Shown here piece after piece: positions 38,566-51,500 of a DNA stretch of 64,000 bases. Position 1 is the first letter of the stretch, and each line of letters opens with the position of its first letter. Location: positions 1,054,001 through 1,118,000 of the forward strand of contig JAJUPC010000041.1 in assembly GCA_023614405.1 (NCBI GenBank). Reading direction: 5' to 3'. A program made the position numbers and the translations under genes. This DNA is from Avena insularis. Taxonomy: Eukaryota > Streptophyta > Magnoliopsida > Poales > Poaceae. The notes below the pieces were generated by a model. That model worked only from the letters and a program-made list of their open reading frames with translations. It searched no databases and was not told where the DNA came from.

Positions 38566-39745
38566 GCCACATTTCCACAAACCACATCAGATCACTAAGA
38601 GTCATTGTTGCATCTCAATTGCATGTAAAACATGATACACGAGAATCAAAGTGATTGTGACTCCGCAACCATTACATGTGTGTTCCTTTAAACCACATGG
38701 ATCTAAGAGTCATTGCATGTGTTCCTAAGTCGTGCATATTTGTTCCTTTTAAAACACATGGATCACGAATCATACATGTGTTCTTCCAAAAACCCTACAA
38801 AATCATTGCATGTATATTCCTAAACCACAAGTTCAGAATCATTGCATGTGAATCATTGCATTCAAGCCACCACAGGTGCATTTACGTAATATTTCTCTAA
38901 ACACCAAAGTGTTACATGTGATCTTTAAACACTAGAGTCGACCATATACATTCTCTTTGCAGTCATTGCATGTACATGAATACATGTTATTTAAAACATG
39001 GATCCACGAGTCGACCATGTAAACCACCAAAAATCGTGCACTAATACATGGATCAATGAGAGTCATTGCATGTTTGATCTTTCATAGTAATTGCCTGAAC
39101 GATACATGTGATTCTCCTGAGAACCATTACGTAAATCAGATTCTACATTGCATGTGTGTTCAATCATTATGGATCACAGGTCATTACGGATCCACTAAAG
39201 GCATTGCATGTGTGATCCTCTTTAAACCACATGGATCCACGAGACATGCAAGTGTGGTCTTTTCCTAAACCCATGGACACAGTCGTGCATGTGTGATCAC
39301 ATGGATCACGATTCATTGCATGTGTGTAAAAACCACATGCATGTTTGTTACTGCAAGTCACATGGATTCATCATTTCTAACCCCATGGAGAGTTATTCCC
39401 AAGCCACCACTAGAGTCGTTCTTTTCCTAAACACAACAATCCAAGTCATTGCATGTTCAAACCACATCATTAAACCACCACAGTCGTGCATGTGTCAAAC
39501 CACATGGATCCAGAGTCATTGCATGCATTTTTAGATCATTGCATGTTTCTTTGAGTGGATCATGTGTGTGCTAGATGGATTACAGATGTTCAAAACCATG
39601 GATCACCAGAGACATTGCATGTGTTCCTTCCTAAACCATGGGTGATCGTACATGTGTTAGAGTGTTCTTTAATCACAAATGGTATGTGTGTTCCTTTTAA
39701 GCCACATGGATCGTGTGTGTTCTTTCCTAAACCACCACCAGTCTA
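38566..39745 (-). repeat. Inverted, heavily corrupted array segment
   Basis: Reading switches to the reverse complement (AAACCACATGGATC, GAGTCATTGCATGTG). Units are broken every few bases by small deletions and insertions, so neither 46 nor 39 bp spacing survives. Clean array lies directly left, and a less corrupted direct segment lies right. Recognisable remnants include a TTTTAAAAGG long-unit variant and CATTGCATG cores. I think uncorrected sequence is more likely than biological decay, but cannot decide from sequence alone. Confidence 0.7.
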
Positions 39746-41455
39746 CATGTACATATAATGACTGGATTTAGAAAAAGAGCACATGCGATGGCACTCGTGG
39801 ATCAATGTGGTTTAGGAAGAAGGAGCACACATGCAATGACTCCTGTGTTGGTTTAGGAAAGGAACACATGCAATGATGGCTCTAGTGGTGGTTCGGAAAA
39901 AACACACATGCAATGACTCTAGTGGTGGTTGAGGAAAAGAACACACATTCAATCTACGGTGGATGAATGTGGTTTAGGAAAAGAACCGCTCACAATGACA
40001 CGTCTGATGACTCTTGGTGGATCTATGTCTTTGAGAAGGAAAGAACACACATGTGACTCTTGTGGATCCATGTGGTTTGGAAAAGAACACACTTACAATG
40101 ACTCTGGTGGATCCATGTGGTTTAGGAAAAGCCACACATGCAAGCTCTGAGTGGATCCACATGTGGTTTAGGTAAAAGAACACACATGGAATGACTACGG
40201 TGGTGGTTTAGGAAAGGAACACACATGCAATGACTCGGGTGGTTCCATGTGGTTTAGGAAAAGAAGCCACATGCAATGACTCTGAAAAGGTGGTGGTTGG
40301 AAAAAACACATGCAATGAGTCTTGCGGATCAATGTGGTTTAAAAAGGAACACACATGGTGTGTCTGCGGTGGTGGTTTAGGAAAGAACAGGATGCTGCCT
40401 ACGGTGGTAGTTTAGGATAATACACATTACAGCCAGCTTCTGGTGGACCCATGTGGTTTAGGAAAGGAAAACACATGCAGTAACTCAGTGGATCGATGTG
40501 GTTTAGGAAAGAACACAGTTGCAATAACTACAGTGGATCATGTGGTTTAGAAAGAACACACATACGAAATTTAGTGGATCCATGTGGTTAAGGAAAGGCA
40601 CACAGATACAATGACTCTGGTGGTGGTTTCAAAGAACACACCACAATGACTACTGGTGGATCCAGTGGTTTAGGAAAAGACACATGCAATGACTACTGGT
40701 GGTTGTTTGGGAAAGAACACACACTGATGACTCATTGGATGTCCATGTAGGCTTAAAAAGTTACACATGTATATTGACTCTGGTGATGGTTTAGGAAAGA
40801 ACACACGTGCAATGACTCTAATGGTGGTTTAGGAAAGGAACACACATGGAATGACTCCGGTGGTTTAGGAAAAAGAACACATACCATCACTGTAGATCAA
40901 TGTGGTTTGGGAAGGAACACATGACCATGACACTAGTGGTGGTTTAGGAAAGGCAGCACACATTCAATGACTCACAGTGGATCAATGTGGTTTAGGAAAA
41001 GAACACACATGCAATGACTCTGAGTGGATCCATGTGGTTTAGGAAAAGGAACACAAGGAACACGATAGCTTCTGGTGGTGGTTTGGGAAAGAACACACTG
41101 CAATAGCCACTGGTGGATCAATGTGGTTTAGGAAAGACACACATGTCATGACTCTAGTGGTGGTTTAGAACAGGACAAATGACGTGCTTGTGGTGGTTTA
41201 GAAAGAACCACATCTGATCACTCTGGTGGATCAATGTTATGAAAAGGAACACACATGAAATGACTCTAGTGGTGGTTTAGGAGAAGAACATGCAATGACT
41301 CACGGTGGTGGTTTAGGAAAATAACACACATAGTATGTCTCTAGTGGATCAATGTGGTTTAGGAAAGGATTACACTTGCAATTACTCTGGTGGATCCATG
41401 TGGTTTGGAAAGGATGGTGGTTTACATCGTGATTCTGCTTTGGATCCATGTGGTT
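39746..41455 (+). repeat. Corrupted direct copy of the adjacent array segment
   Basis: This follows 41,500-43,270 unit by unit with private markers (CTCCTGTGTTGG, CGGAAAAAACACAC, GAAGCCACATG, CACAGTTGCAATAAC, GTTAAGGAAAGGCACACAG). It differs by dense single-base gaps, insertions and substitutions. The marker AAGCCACATG is at 40,264 here and 41,981 in the clean copy. It looks like an unpolished second version of the same sequence. Confidence 0.75.
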
Positions 41456-44400
41456 TAGTAAGGAACACACATGTAATGACTCTGGTGGTGGTTTAGGAAA
41501 AGAACACACATGCAATGACTCTGGTAGATCAATGTGGTTTAGGAAAGGAGCACACATGCAATGACTCCTGTGTTGGTTTAGGAAAGGAACACACATGCAA
41601 TGGCTCTAGTGGTGGTTTCGGAAAAAACACACATGCAATGACTCTAGTGGTGGTTGAGGAAAAAGAACACACATTCAATGACTCTGGTGGATGAATGTGG
41701 TTTAGGAAAGGACAACACGTGCAATGACTCTGGTGGATCTATGTGCAGAAGGAAAGGAACACACATGCAATGACTCTTGTGGATCCATGTGGTTTAGGAA
41801 AAGAACACACTTGCAATGACTCTGGTGGATCCATGTGGTTTAGGAAAGGAACACACATGCAATGACTCTAGTGGATCCATGTGGTTTAGGTAAAGAACAC
41901 ACATGGAATGACTCTGGTGGTGGTTTAGGAAAGGAACACACATGCAATGACTCTGGTGGTTCCATGTGGTTTAGGAAAAGAAGCCACATGCAATGACTCT
42001 GGTGGTGGTTTAGGAAAAAACACATGCAATGAGTCTTGTGGATCAATGTGGTTTAAAAAAGGAACACACATGCAGTGTCTCTGGTGGTGGTTTAGGAAAA
42101 GAACACAGATGCACTGACTCTGGTGGTGGTTTAGGAAAATAATACACATGCAATGACTCTGGTGGACCCATGTGGTTTAGGAAAGGAAAACACATGCAAT
42201 GACTCTAGTGGATCGATGTGGTTTAGGAAAAGAACACAGTTGCAATAACTCTGGTGGATCCATGTGGTTTAGGAAAAGAACACACATGCAATAAATTTAG
42301 TGGATCCATGTGGTTAAGGAAAGGCACACAGATGCAATGACTCTGGTGGTGGTTTAGGAAAGGAACACACATGCAATGACTCTGGTGGATCCATGTGGTT
42401 TAGGAAAAGAAGACACATGCAATGACTCTGGTGGTTGTTTAGGAAAAGAACACACATGCAATGACTCTAGTGGATCCATGTGGCTTAAAAAAAGTTACAC
42501 ACATGTAATGACTCTGGTGATGGTTTAGGAAAAGAACACACGTGCAATGACTCTAATGGTGGTTTAGGAAAGGAACACACATGGAATGACTCTGGTGGTT
42601 TAGGAAAAGAACACACATGCAATCACTCTGGTAGATCAATGTGGTTTAGGAAAGGAACACACAAGCCATGACACTAGTGGTGGTTTAGGAAAGGAACGCA
42701 CATGCAATGACTCTGGTGGATCAATGTGGTTTAGGAAAAGAACACACATGCAATGACTCTAGTGGATCCATGTGGTTTAGGAAAGGAACACACATGGAAT
42801 GACTCTGGTGTTGGTTTAGGAAAGGAACACACATGCAATGACTCTGGTGGTGGTTTAGGAAAAGAACACACATGCAATAGCCCTGGTGGATCAATGTGGT
42901 TTAGGAAAGGAACACACATGTCATGACTCTAGTGGTGGTTTAGGAAAGGAACAGACAAGCAACGACTCTTGTGGTGGTTTAGGAAAAGAACACACATGCA
43001 ATCACTCTGGTGGATCAATGTCGTTTAGGAAAGGAACACACATGAAATGACTCTAGTGGTGGTTTAGGAGAAGAACACACATGCAATGACTCTGGTGGTG
43101 GTTTAGGAAAATAACACACATGCAATGTCTCTAGTGGATCAATGTGGTTTAGGAAAGGATTACACTTGCAATTACTCTGGTGGATCCATGTGGTTTAGGA
43201 AAGGAACACACATGCAATGACTCTGGTGGTGGTTTAGGAAAAGAACAAACATGCAATGACTCTGCTGGATCCATGTGGTTTAGTAAAGGAACACACATGC
43301 AATGACTCTCGTGGTGGTTTAGGAAAAGAACACACATGCAATTACTCTGGTCTATCCATGTGGTTTTAAAAAAAGGAACAAACATGCAATGACTCTGGTG
43401 GTTTAGGAAAAGAACACACGTGCAATGACTCTGGTGGTGGTTTAGGAAAGGAACACACATGAAATGACTCTAGTGGATCCTTGTGGTTTAGGAAAGGAAC
43501 ACACATGCAATGACTCTGGTGGTGGTTTAGGAAAAGAACACGCATGCAATGACTCTGGTGTATCCATGTGTGGTTTTAAAAAAAGGAACGAACATGCAAT
43601 GACTCTGGTGGTTTAGGAAAAGAACACACGTGCAATGACGCTGGTGGTGGTTTAGGAAAGGACCACACATGCAATGACTCTAGTGGATCCAGATGGTTTA
43701 GGAAAGGAACACACATGCAATGACTCTAGTGGATCCATTTTGTTTAGGAAAGAGGCACACATGGAATGACTCTGATGGTGGTTTAGGAAAGGAACACACA
43801 TGCAATGACTCTGGTGGATCCATGTGGTTTAGGAAAAGAAGCCACATGCAATGACTCTGGTGGTGGTTTAGGAAAAGAACACACATGCAATGACTGTTGT
43901 GGATCAATGTGGTTTAAAAAAGGAACGCACATGCAGTGACTCTAGTGGTGGTTTAGGAAAAGAACACACATGCAATGACTCTGGTGGTGGTTTTGGAAAA
44001 TAATACACATGCAATGACTCTGGTGGACCCATGTGGTTTAGGAAAGGAAAACACATGCAATGACTCTAGTGGATCGATGTGGTTTAGGAAAAGAACACAC
44101 TTGCAATAACTCAGGTGGATCCATGTGGTTTAGGAAAAGAACACACATGCAATGAATTTAGTGGATCCATGTAGTTAAGGAAAGGAACATAGATGCAATG
44201 ACTCTGGTGGTGGTTTAGGAAAGGAACACACATGCAATGACTCTGGTGGATCCATGTGGTTTAGGAAAAGAAGACACATGCAATGACTCTGGTGGTTGTT
44301 TAGGAAAAGAACACACATGCAATGATTCTGGTGGATCCATGTGGCTTAAAAAAGTTACACACATGTAATGATCTGGTGGTTGTTTAGGAAAAGGACACGC

Positions 44401-46765
44401 GTGTAATGACTCTAGTGGTGGTTTAGGAAAGGAACACACATGCAATGACTCTAGTGGTGGTTTAGGAAAAGAACACACATGCAATCACTCTGGTGGATCA
44501 ATGTGGTTTAGGAAAGGAACACACAACCCATGACTCTAGTGGTGGTTTAGGAAAGGAACACACATGCAATGACTCTGGTGGATCAATGTGGTTTAGGAAA
44601 GGAACACACATGCAATGACTCTGGTGGACCCATGTGGTTTCGGAAAAGAACACACTTGCAATGACTCTAGTGGATCCATGTGGTTTAGGAAAGGAACACA
44701 CATGCAATGACTCTAGTGGATCCATGTAGTTTAGGAAAGGAACACAGATGGAATGACTCTGGTGTTGGTTTAGGAAAGGAACACAAATGCAATGACTCTT
44801 GTGGATCCATGTGGTTTAGGAAAGGACCACATATGCAATGACTCTGGTGGTAGTTTAGGAAAAGAACACACATGCAATAACTCTGGTGGATCAATGTGGT
44901 TTAGGAAAGGAACACACATGTCATGACTCTAGTGGTGGTTTAGGAAAGGAACACACAAGCAACCACTCTTGTGGTGGTTTAGGAAAAGAACACACATGCA
45001 ATCACTCTGGTGGATCAATGTGATTTAGGAAAGGAATACACATGCAATGACTCTAGTGGTGGCTTAGAAAAAGAACACACATGCAATGACTCTGGTGGTG
45101 GTTTAGGAAAATAACACACATGCAATGTCTCTGGTGGATCAATTTGGTTTAGGAAAGGAACACACCTGGAATTACTCTGGTGGATCCGTGTGGTTTAGGA
45201 AAGTAACACACATGCAATGACTCTGGTGGTGGTTTAGGAAAAGAACACACATGCAATGACTCTGGTGTATCCATGTGGTTTAAAAACAGGAACAAACATG
45301 CAATGACTCTGGTGGTTTAGGAAAAGAACACACGTGCAATGACTTTGGTGGTGGTTTAGGAAAGGAACACACATGCAATGACTCTAGTGGATCCATGTGG
45401 TTTAGGAAAGGAACACACATGCAATGACTCTAGTGGTGGTTTAGGAAAAGAATACACATGCAATGACTCTCGTGCATTAATGTGGTTTAGGAAAGGAACA
45501 CACATGCAATGACTCCTGTGCTGGTTTAGGAAAGGCACACACATGCAATGACTCTAGTGGTGGTTTAGGAAAAGAACACATATGCAATGACTCCGGTGGT
45601 GGTTCAGGAAAAGAACACACATTCAATGACTCTGGTGGATGAATGTGGTTTAGGAAAGGAACACACATGCAATGACTCTAGTCGATCAAAGTGCTTTAGG
45701 AAAGGAACACACATGCAATGACTCTGGTGTATCCATGTGGTTTAGGAAAAGAACACACTTGCAATGACTCTAGTGGATCCATGTGGTTTAGGAAAGGAAC
45801 ACACATGCAATGACTCTAGTGGATCCATGTGGTTTAGGAAAGGAACACACATGGAATGACTCTGGTGGTGGTTTAGGAAAGGAACACACATGCAATGACT
45901 CTGGTGGATCCATGTGGTTTAGAAAAAGAAGCCACATGCAATGACTCTGGTGGTGGTTTAGGAAAAGAACACACATGCAATGACTCTGGTGGATCAATGT
46001 GGTTTAAAAAAGGAACACACATGAAGTGACTCTGGTGGTTTAGGAAAAGAACACACATGCAATGACTCTGGTGGTGGTTTAGGAAAAAAATACACATGCA
46101 ATGACTCTGGTGGATCCATGTGGTTTAGGAAAGGAACACACATGCAATGACTCTAGTTGATCCATGTGGTTTAGGAAAGGAACACACATGCAATGACTCT
46201 GGTGGTGGTTTAGGAAAAGAACACACATGCAATGACTCTGGTGGATCAATGTGGTTTAGGAAAGGAACACACATGCAATAACTCCTATGATGGTTTAGGA
46301 AAGGAACACACATGCAATGGCTCTAGTGGTGGTTTAGGAAAAGAACACACATACAATAACTCTGGTGGTGGTTCAGGAAAAGAACACACATTCAATGACT
46401 CTGGTGGATGAATGTGGTTTAGGAAAGGAACACACATGCAATGACTCTGGTGGATCAATGTGCTTCAGAAAAGGAACACACATGCAATGACTCTAGTGGA
46501 TCCATGTGGTTTAGGAAAATAACACACTTGCAATGACTCTGGTGGATCCATGTGGTTTAGGAAAGGAACACACATGCAATGACTCTAGTGGATCCATGTG
46601 GTTTAGGAAAGAAACACACATGGAATTACTCTGGTGGTGGTTTAGGAAAGGAAGACACATTCAATGACTCTGGTGGATCCATGTGGTTTAGGAAAAGAAG
46701 CCACATGCAATGACTCTAGTGGTGGTTTAGGAAACGAACACACATGCAAGGACTCTGGTGGTGGT
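41456..46765 (+). repeat. Tandem array, second clean block
   Basis: Same unit classes as 14,868-38,565. The landmark TCTCGTGGACCC is absent; another, AAGAAGCCACATG, recurs at 41,981, 43,839, 45,929 and 46,699, giving spacings of about 1.86, 2.09 and 0.77 kb. This suggests a separately amplified domain of the same satellite. Confidence 0.93.
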
Positions 46766-46951
46766 TTACGAAAACCACATGGATCCACCTAAACCACATG
46801 GGTCCACCAGAGTCGTTGCATGTGTGTTATTTTCCTAAACTACCACCAGAGTCATTGCATGTGTGTTCTTTTCCTAATCCACCAGAGTCATTGCATGTGT
46901 GTTCCTTTTTAAACCACATGGATCCACCTGAGTCATTTCATGTGTGTTTCT
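46766..46951 (-). repeat. Short inverted tail of the array
   Basis: Orientation flips near 46,770 (GTGGTTTACGAAAACCACAT) and about four clean units run in reverse (CACCAGAGTCATTGCATGTG) until the Athila-like coding sequence begins near 46,952. Here the units are not corrupted, unlike the inverted block at 38.6 kb. Confidence 0.85.
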
Positions 46952-47745
46952 TTATTTAATTTTCTGAAGTCTATGCACATCCTATGCCCAACAATAGTTC
47001 TAGTAGGTATCAATTCATTATTTTCATTAGGAACAATAGTGAACTTCCCTTCTTAGGGACACAATGAAAAGGACTTACCAATTTACTTTCTTTAACATGA
47101 TAGATTATACCTGCGGCCAGTAGGCGTACAATTTCTTTTATTACCACTTATTTCATTTTAGGCTTCAATCCTCTATTAAATTCCGCAACTGGTTTAGCAC
47201 CTTCCTCCATGAATTTTTGATGGACAGCTATCATGGGACTGATGCCCTTCAAGTCATCCATTGAGTACCCAAAGGACTTGCAATGCTCCTTAAGTATCTC
47301 CATAAGTTCTTCTTCTTTTCCTGAAAGTTTAGCACTAATAATAACAGGAAATTTATTTGTATCATCTAGAAACCTGTATTTGAGATTATCTGGTAGAGTC
47401 TTCAACTCTAGGGGTGGTAGTTCCTCGTCCCCTATGTTTTCTGGTCATCAAAATCCTCATCAGTTGGAGGTCCCATTATGGGAAGTGAATCGAATTGATC
47501 TTCTACTTCTTCCAAGGACTTGTCCTCCATAACTATTTGTTCATAATTTGGATCTTCATTTATTTCTTCTTCTTGATTACCAAAGAAAATAGACGCCATT
47601 TCTTCAGTAGTTCTCTCTTCCTCTTCTTCTTGTATTTGTGGAGGCCTGTCTTTAAATTTGGAAAAATGGAATTTATTTTCCGTTCCCCCAAGCTTAAGAG
47701 ACACAATCTCTTTCTTGAAATTAACACAGGCACCAATATCACAGT
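46952..47745 (-). pseudogene. Athila/Tat-like Gypsy protease-RT fragment
   Basis: On the minus strand a frame begins near DIGACVNFKKEI (protease-like) at about 47,730 and continues through an acidic linker of Glu-rich residues. After a frameshift near 47,420 it reads LKTLPDNLKYRFLDD, FPVIISAKLSGKEEEL, FGYSMDDLKGISP and LKPKMK. These are the blocks preceding RT in Athila/Tat elements. Beyond a stop at 47,148 it continues VVIKEIVRLLAAGIIY, VPKKG and RMCIDFRKLNK, then ends abruptly in satellite sequence. The catalytic RT core is absent. The frame changes and stop show it is dead. Confidence 0.75.
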
Positions 47746-48049
47746 GGGGCCCCCAGATTAATCCTCCGAGAATATTTGTTATGCATACACCACGATCGCA
47801 TGATCAGTTAGTCGTGGCACGTAACCGACAAGTATCAAAGTAAACATCCATTACTTAAGTAGATACATGTCATACCTTACCTGGCATTATAGCTACATCA
47901 AGAATCATCAATGGAACTTCATCAAGCGTAGAGCCCGAGCCATGCCTTAACCTAAAGGCAACTGAATGGGAGAACGTCCTAGCTTGCATAGTCGTCAACT
48001 TCACCTTATTCTCGATATCTATCCAAGTTAATAGCCAGGGACAATGCCA

Positions 48050-48072
48050 GTGAGTACTTTGAATGTACTCAC
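48050..48072 (-). other. LTR hairpin, 8 bp stem
   Basis: GTGAGTAC (48,050-48,057) and GTACTCAC (48,065-48,072) form a perfect inverted repeat around 7 bases. In element orientation it is followed by TGGCATTGTCCCTGGCTATT and lies about 345 bp past the conserved LTR block. Confidence 0.65.
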
Positions 48073-48417
48073 AAACCACCTCAAGGGAATAATAATAATA
48101 AGAGGATATGCAATATGGTTGTGGTAGTAGGAGGGCTCCAAAAGAGGTTGTTTTCTCAAATAGTTTCTCTTGTAGATATAGTATCTACATATTTTGTTGA
48201 AAACTTTTGTAAAACATTTTGGAAACCTTTTTGAAAAGGTTTTGTGAAAACACTAGGACTGGGTCACCCATTTGTTTATCCTACCGGTCCTCTCATGACC
48301 AAACTCCATTCCTTCATTTTCGACCATCCCCTGGTCAAATCATTTCCAAAGCCTTTGCTTTTACAAAGTCCTTTTTGAAATCAAAACTAGCACTGCTCTA
48401 CAACAACCTTCCCAACC

Positions 48418-48505
48418 GTCCATAACCGCGGACACGGCTATTCGAATAGATTTACACTTTGCAGAGGTTGTACACTTTACCCGCAAGATTCGATACATCC
48501 GTCGC
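48418..48505 (-). other. Conserved Gypsy LTR block
   Basis: The minus strand carries GGGTAAAGTGTACAACCTCT and CTATTCGAATAGCCGTGTCC. These closely match the + strand block at 54,670-54,755 (GGTGAAAGTGTACCACCTCT, CTATTCGAATAGCCGCGTTC). The palindrome ATTCGAAT lies at its centre. Confidence 0.7.
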
Positions 48506-51500
48506 AATTCACCGTGAATCATCATAAACCAGTATGCGTGGTTCGGATAATCAAACATAACCCTCAGAAAGTCCACTCCGGCACGGGCCCTACCCTATGA
48601 GTTGTTCCCCTCAAGACCAGGACGTCTGGATCCACGGACCAACCGGAGTACCCCACTCAGACCTGGAGGGGGCACTTTTAATGAAGGGCTCATAGTTCGC
48701 CCGGTCACTCACATGGGTGACTCTGCTTCCTCGAGGTGACTGTTTAACATTTGACCCTTTCTGTAAAGGTAAGCCCGGATTTTTAGGGAGATGATCCCCC
48801 ATACGTAGCAGTGAGAATTCCCATATCAGAGTGAACTACTTTGACTTAAGCCCCGTCCCACTACGGGGTAATGTGGTTGCACGGTTTAATTGTTCTAGCA
48901 AAAATGCAAAGAACCGGGTGTGTTTTTGTAAACATTTTTCCTCCATCTTTTAGCATTTTGTAAAACAAAACCTTTTTATTTTCTCAAACTTCCCTTGGTA
49001 GGTCAAACCTCACCAGGGTTTTGGCATAAACATTTTGTAAAACTTTTCGGGGGTCTTCCCATCCTCTAGTTTTGCTTTGGCTAAAATGGGGTCTCCAAAG
49101 GGGTATGGTGTTATACACCATCTACCATACTAGGGTCAAGTAGGTTTCATCAAGGGGGTTATACTTAGTAGCACCAATGTGTAATCGTTTGGAGGAGCCA
49201 AGCCACTAGTAGATATAGATCATAATATAGTAAACAATGCAGTTTTCATAAAACAGAAGATAAAACATGCATAAGTAAAATAGTAGGACAAGGCTTATGA
49301 GCAAGAAGGTGGCTTGCTTGAGATCAGCAAATTGGCAATATATGTCCATGGACTTCTTCTTAGAATACCATAATAATCAATAATAACTTCTTCTTCTGAT
49401 CTCCGATATAATCGCAATTATCGTCGTCAAGGAGGATTGATTCAAGCAAATAGAGCCACCATCAACACAAGGCATACAATCATCTTTAAAATACAGCAAA
49501 CAAACATACAACACATCATTCAATTTAGTAAGTTTTACTAGGTTGAGTTTGTTGCATTTGGAAGTAATGGAAAAACACTTGTAGAATTTCCCTTTAGGTT
49601 TTATTCGCCAAAACCACTTAATAAAGGGGTTTGGAACTAAGGCTTCGTCATGTATGATATGAATATGGAAAAAATGATATGAACAGGTAGGTGTTGATAA
49701 AACAAGGCCACCAAAAGTGATTTCATAATTTTACCAATTTTCTATATTTAGTTATGATTTTTCTAGTGAAATAACCTCTAGTTTAGGTGAAAACTTCACC
49801 ATAAAAGATCTGTAGTTCCAAAAATTATTTCCTTGGATAGTTATGTAGGATTTTATTGAATGGTTCAGTGAGAGTTGGAGTCACTTCAAAATATTTACCA
49901 GAATGCAATTGGGAAATTCCCAAAATCAGTTATGTAGTATATTTGTATTTTAACCAGATTTATTCTACTTGTCCAAATGATTTGAGGTAAGGGACATAGG
50001 GTAGGTATTGCAAATACCTTCCACTAGAAATTGGAATCACTATTTTGGACTAGCTGAACTTCTGAAATGCTTTATCTAGTGATAATACCACATTCAGAAG
50101 TATTTAATTTATTAAAATACAACAAATTCTCAATAAATAGTAGTCTCCTAGGTTTCGATGGGTACTAGTGTACCACAACTCTGGGAGTTGAAATCAACTC
50201 AAAACATGTTATAGTTTGGCCTAGGGAAAATCCTACATACAAATCTAAGGTATTATTGTTATTTTTGTTATAGTAGAACAAAGGCTCCAATTGACCTAAG
50301 GATAACGCAGATGGATAGGTACTTCCAAAGAGTATCAGAGTAAACTTGGTTCACTCCAGTTGGACTTAAGAAAAACCCTGGGGAAATTATTTACTAGAAA
50401 GGACTTTAATTGGTAGATAAATTCTCGGAATTTGTAGAAACAATATGTTTCCAAAGTTTTGGTACTGCATGTTAAAGGAAACATCCAGGAACAAAAGGAA
50501 ATATAGATCTAGGCATTTGGATGTGTTTTATATTTTCAAACGGATTTTATCCTAATAGGTATACTACAGATCTAGAAAAAAGAAAAGATTTGATGAGATA
50601 AAAACGAAAAAGGGCCGCATCTGTGGCAAACTGGGTTGCTCAGCACTGAAGCCGGTCCACCTGAGCGAAGCCACGCATGGGAGGCGACATTCGAACCTGC
50701 TAGGTGGGGCGCGCATGTCGGCCTTAGTGGGCGGCGAAGGGGTATCCGGCGAGGAGTGCTGTTGGATTAGAAGGGCGACGGACGGGGCTCGTTCGTCCTC
50801 CTCCTCTGGACACAGCGGGGGCGAGGGTAAACCCTAACGGGGCAGCGATGCTGATGCTTACCTGGGGCTCCCTGGCAATGGAGAGGTAGTGGATATGAAG
50901 CGGCATGGCACGACGACTCCGGGGATTGGCGGAAAGACCCATCTTGGCGAGAAAACCTTGCTAGCGTGATGGTGACCGAAAGGAGCTCATTTGAGCTCGA
51001 TGGTGCCACCCGTGCAGGGGTTCCTGGGAAACAAGAAGAGGTGGTTTAGACTCAGGAGGTTACGAGGATCTTGTTACAGCGACATGCAGAGGAAGAAAGG
51101 CAGAAGAGATAGAGAACGACAAGCAGATCTTGAGGAATGTCCGAGAAACCTTCTCTCCATTCTCTCGGCCGAGTCAGAGCAGAAGAGAGGGAGTGGGGCT
51201 CGAGTATGTTCAGTGGGAGGGGACAGGGGGAAAATGAGCGAGGAGTGTGTCTCTGGGGTGGCCTCTGTCTATTTAACTGAAGAGACAAGGGTCCATATGA
51301 GCTATGTCTATGGAGGAGGCTTTGGGGAGGTGCTGGCCGTGGATTGGGTAAGGAGGGCGATGGGCAGGGGTGGTGCTTGTAACACCCCAAAAATATTAAC
51401 CAAAGATTATCAAGTTCAAATCACCCAAGTTTGGGGTTAACAAAAACTTTTATTACTAAATTGAATATGAATGTATGTGTGATTTGCATTAGTGTATGAT

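Larger units (their letters stand above)
47746..51377 (-). repeat. Partial Gypsy LTR, minus strand
   Basis: No ORF here matches a protein. The minus strand has the plan of the LTR at 51,378-55,346: a GC-rich promoter-like block (about 51,370-50,620) with TTAAATAG near 51,268, a long AT-rich middle, a conserved block (48,418-48,505) and a hairpin (48,050-48,072). Its left limit is set by the Athila fragment near 47,745. Its right limit, where the LTR start should be, is replaced by the + strand LTR at 51,378. I could not find a primer site, so the exact family and the missing end are uncertain. Confidence 0.6.

Noticed and set aside
15553..38605. Many 60-150 codon ORFs with the repeated words MCVPFLNH, PESLHVCSF and KPHGS, as if a repetitive Cys/Pro-rich secreted protein gene
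   Set aside because: They are translations of the satellite. The 46 bp unit is not a multiple of three, so successive long units rotate through all frames and one frame always ends in VFLS-stop, while 39 bp units keep the frame. No start context, splice structure or codon-level constraint is visible.
38566..40900. Fold-back (hairpin) read artefact as the cause of the inverted block
   Set aside because: The unit order read away from the turning point near 39,745 does not mirror on the two sides as far as I can follow it, so a simple palindromic read is not supported.
38566..41455. A genuinely ancient, decayed and inverted satellite subdomain
   Set aside because: Not excluded, but the direct part copies its clean neighbour unit by unit with dense indels rather than showing evolved divergence, so I favour uncorrected sequence.
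14868..46951. CRISPR-like array
   Set aside because: There is no division into constant repeats and unique spacers; all parts of each unit are repeated. The surrounding sequence is plant retroelement DNA.
50991..51440. 149-codon plus-strand ORF
   Set aside because: It runs across the junction between two LTRs at 51,377/51,378 and so cannot be an ancestral gene.
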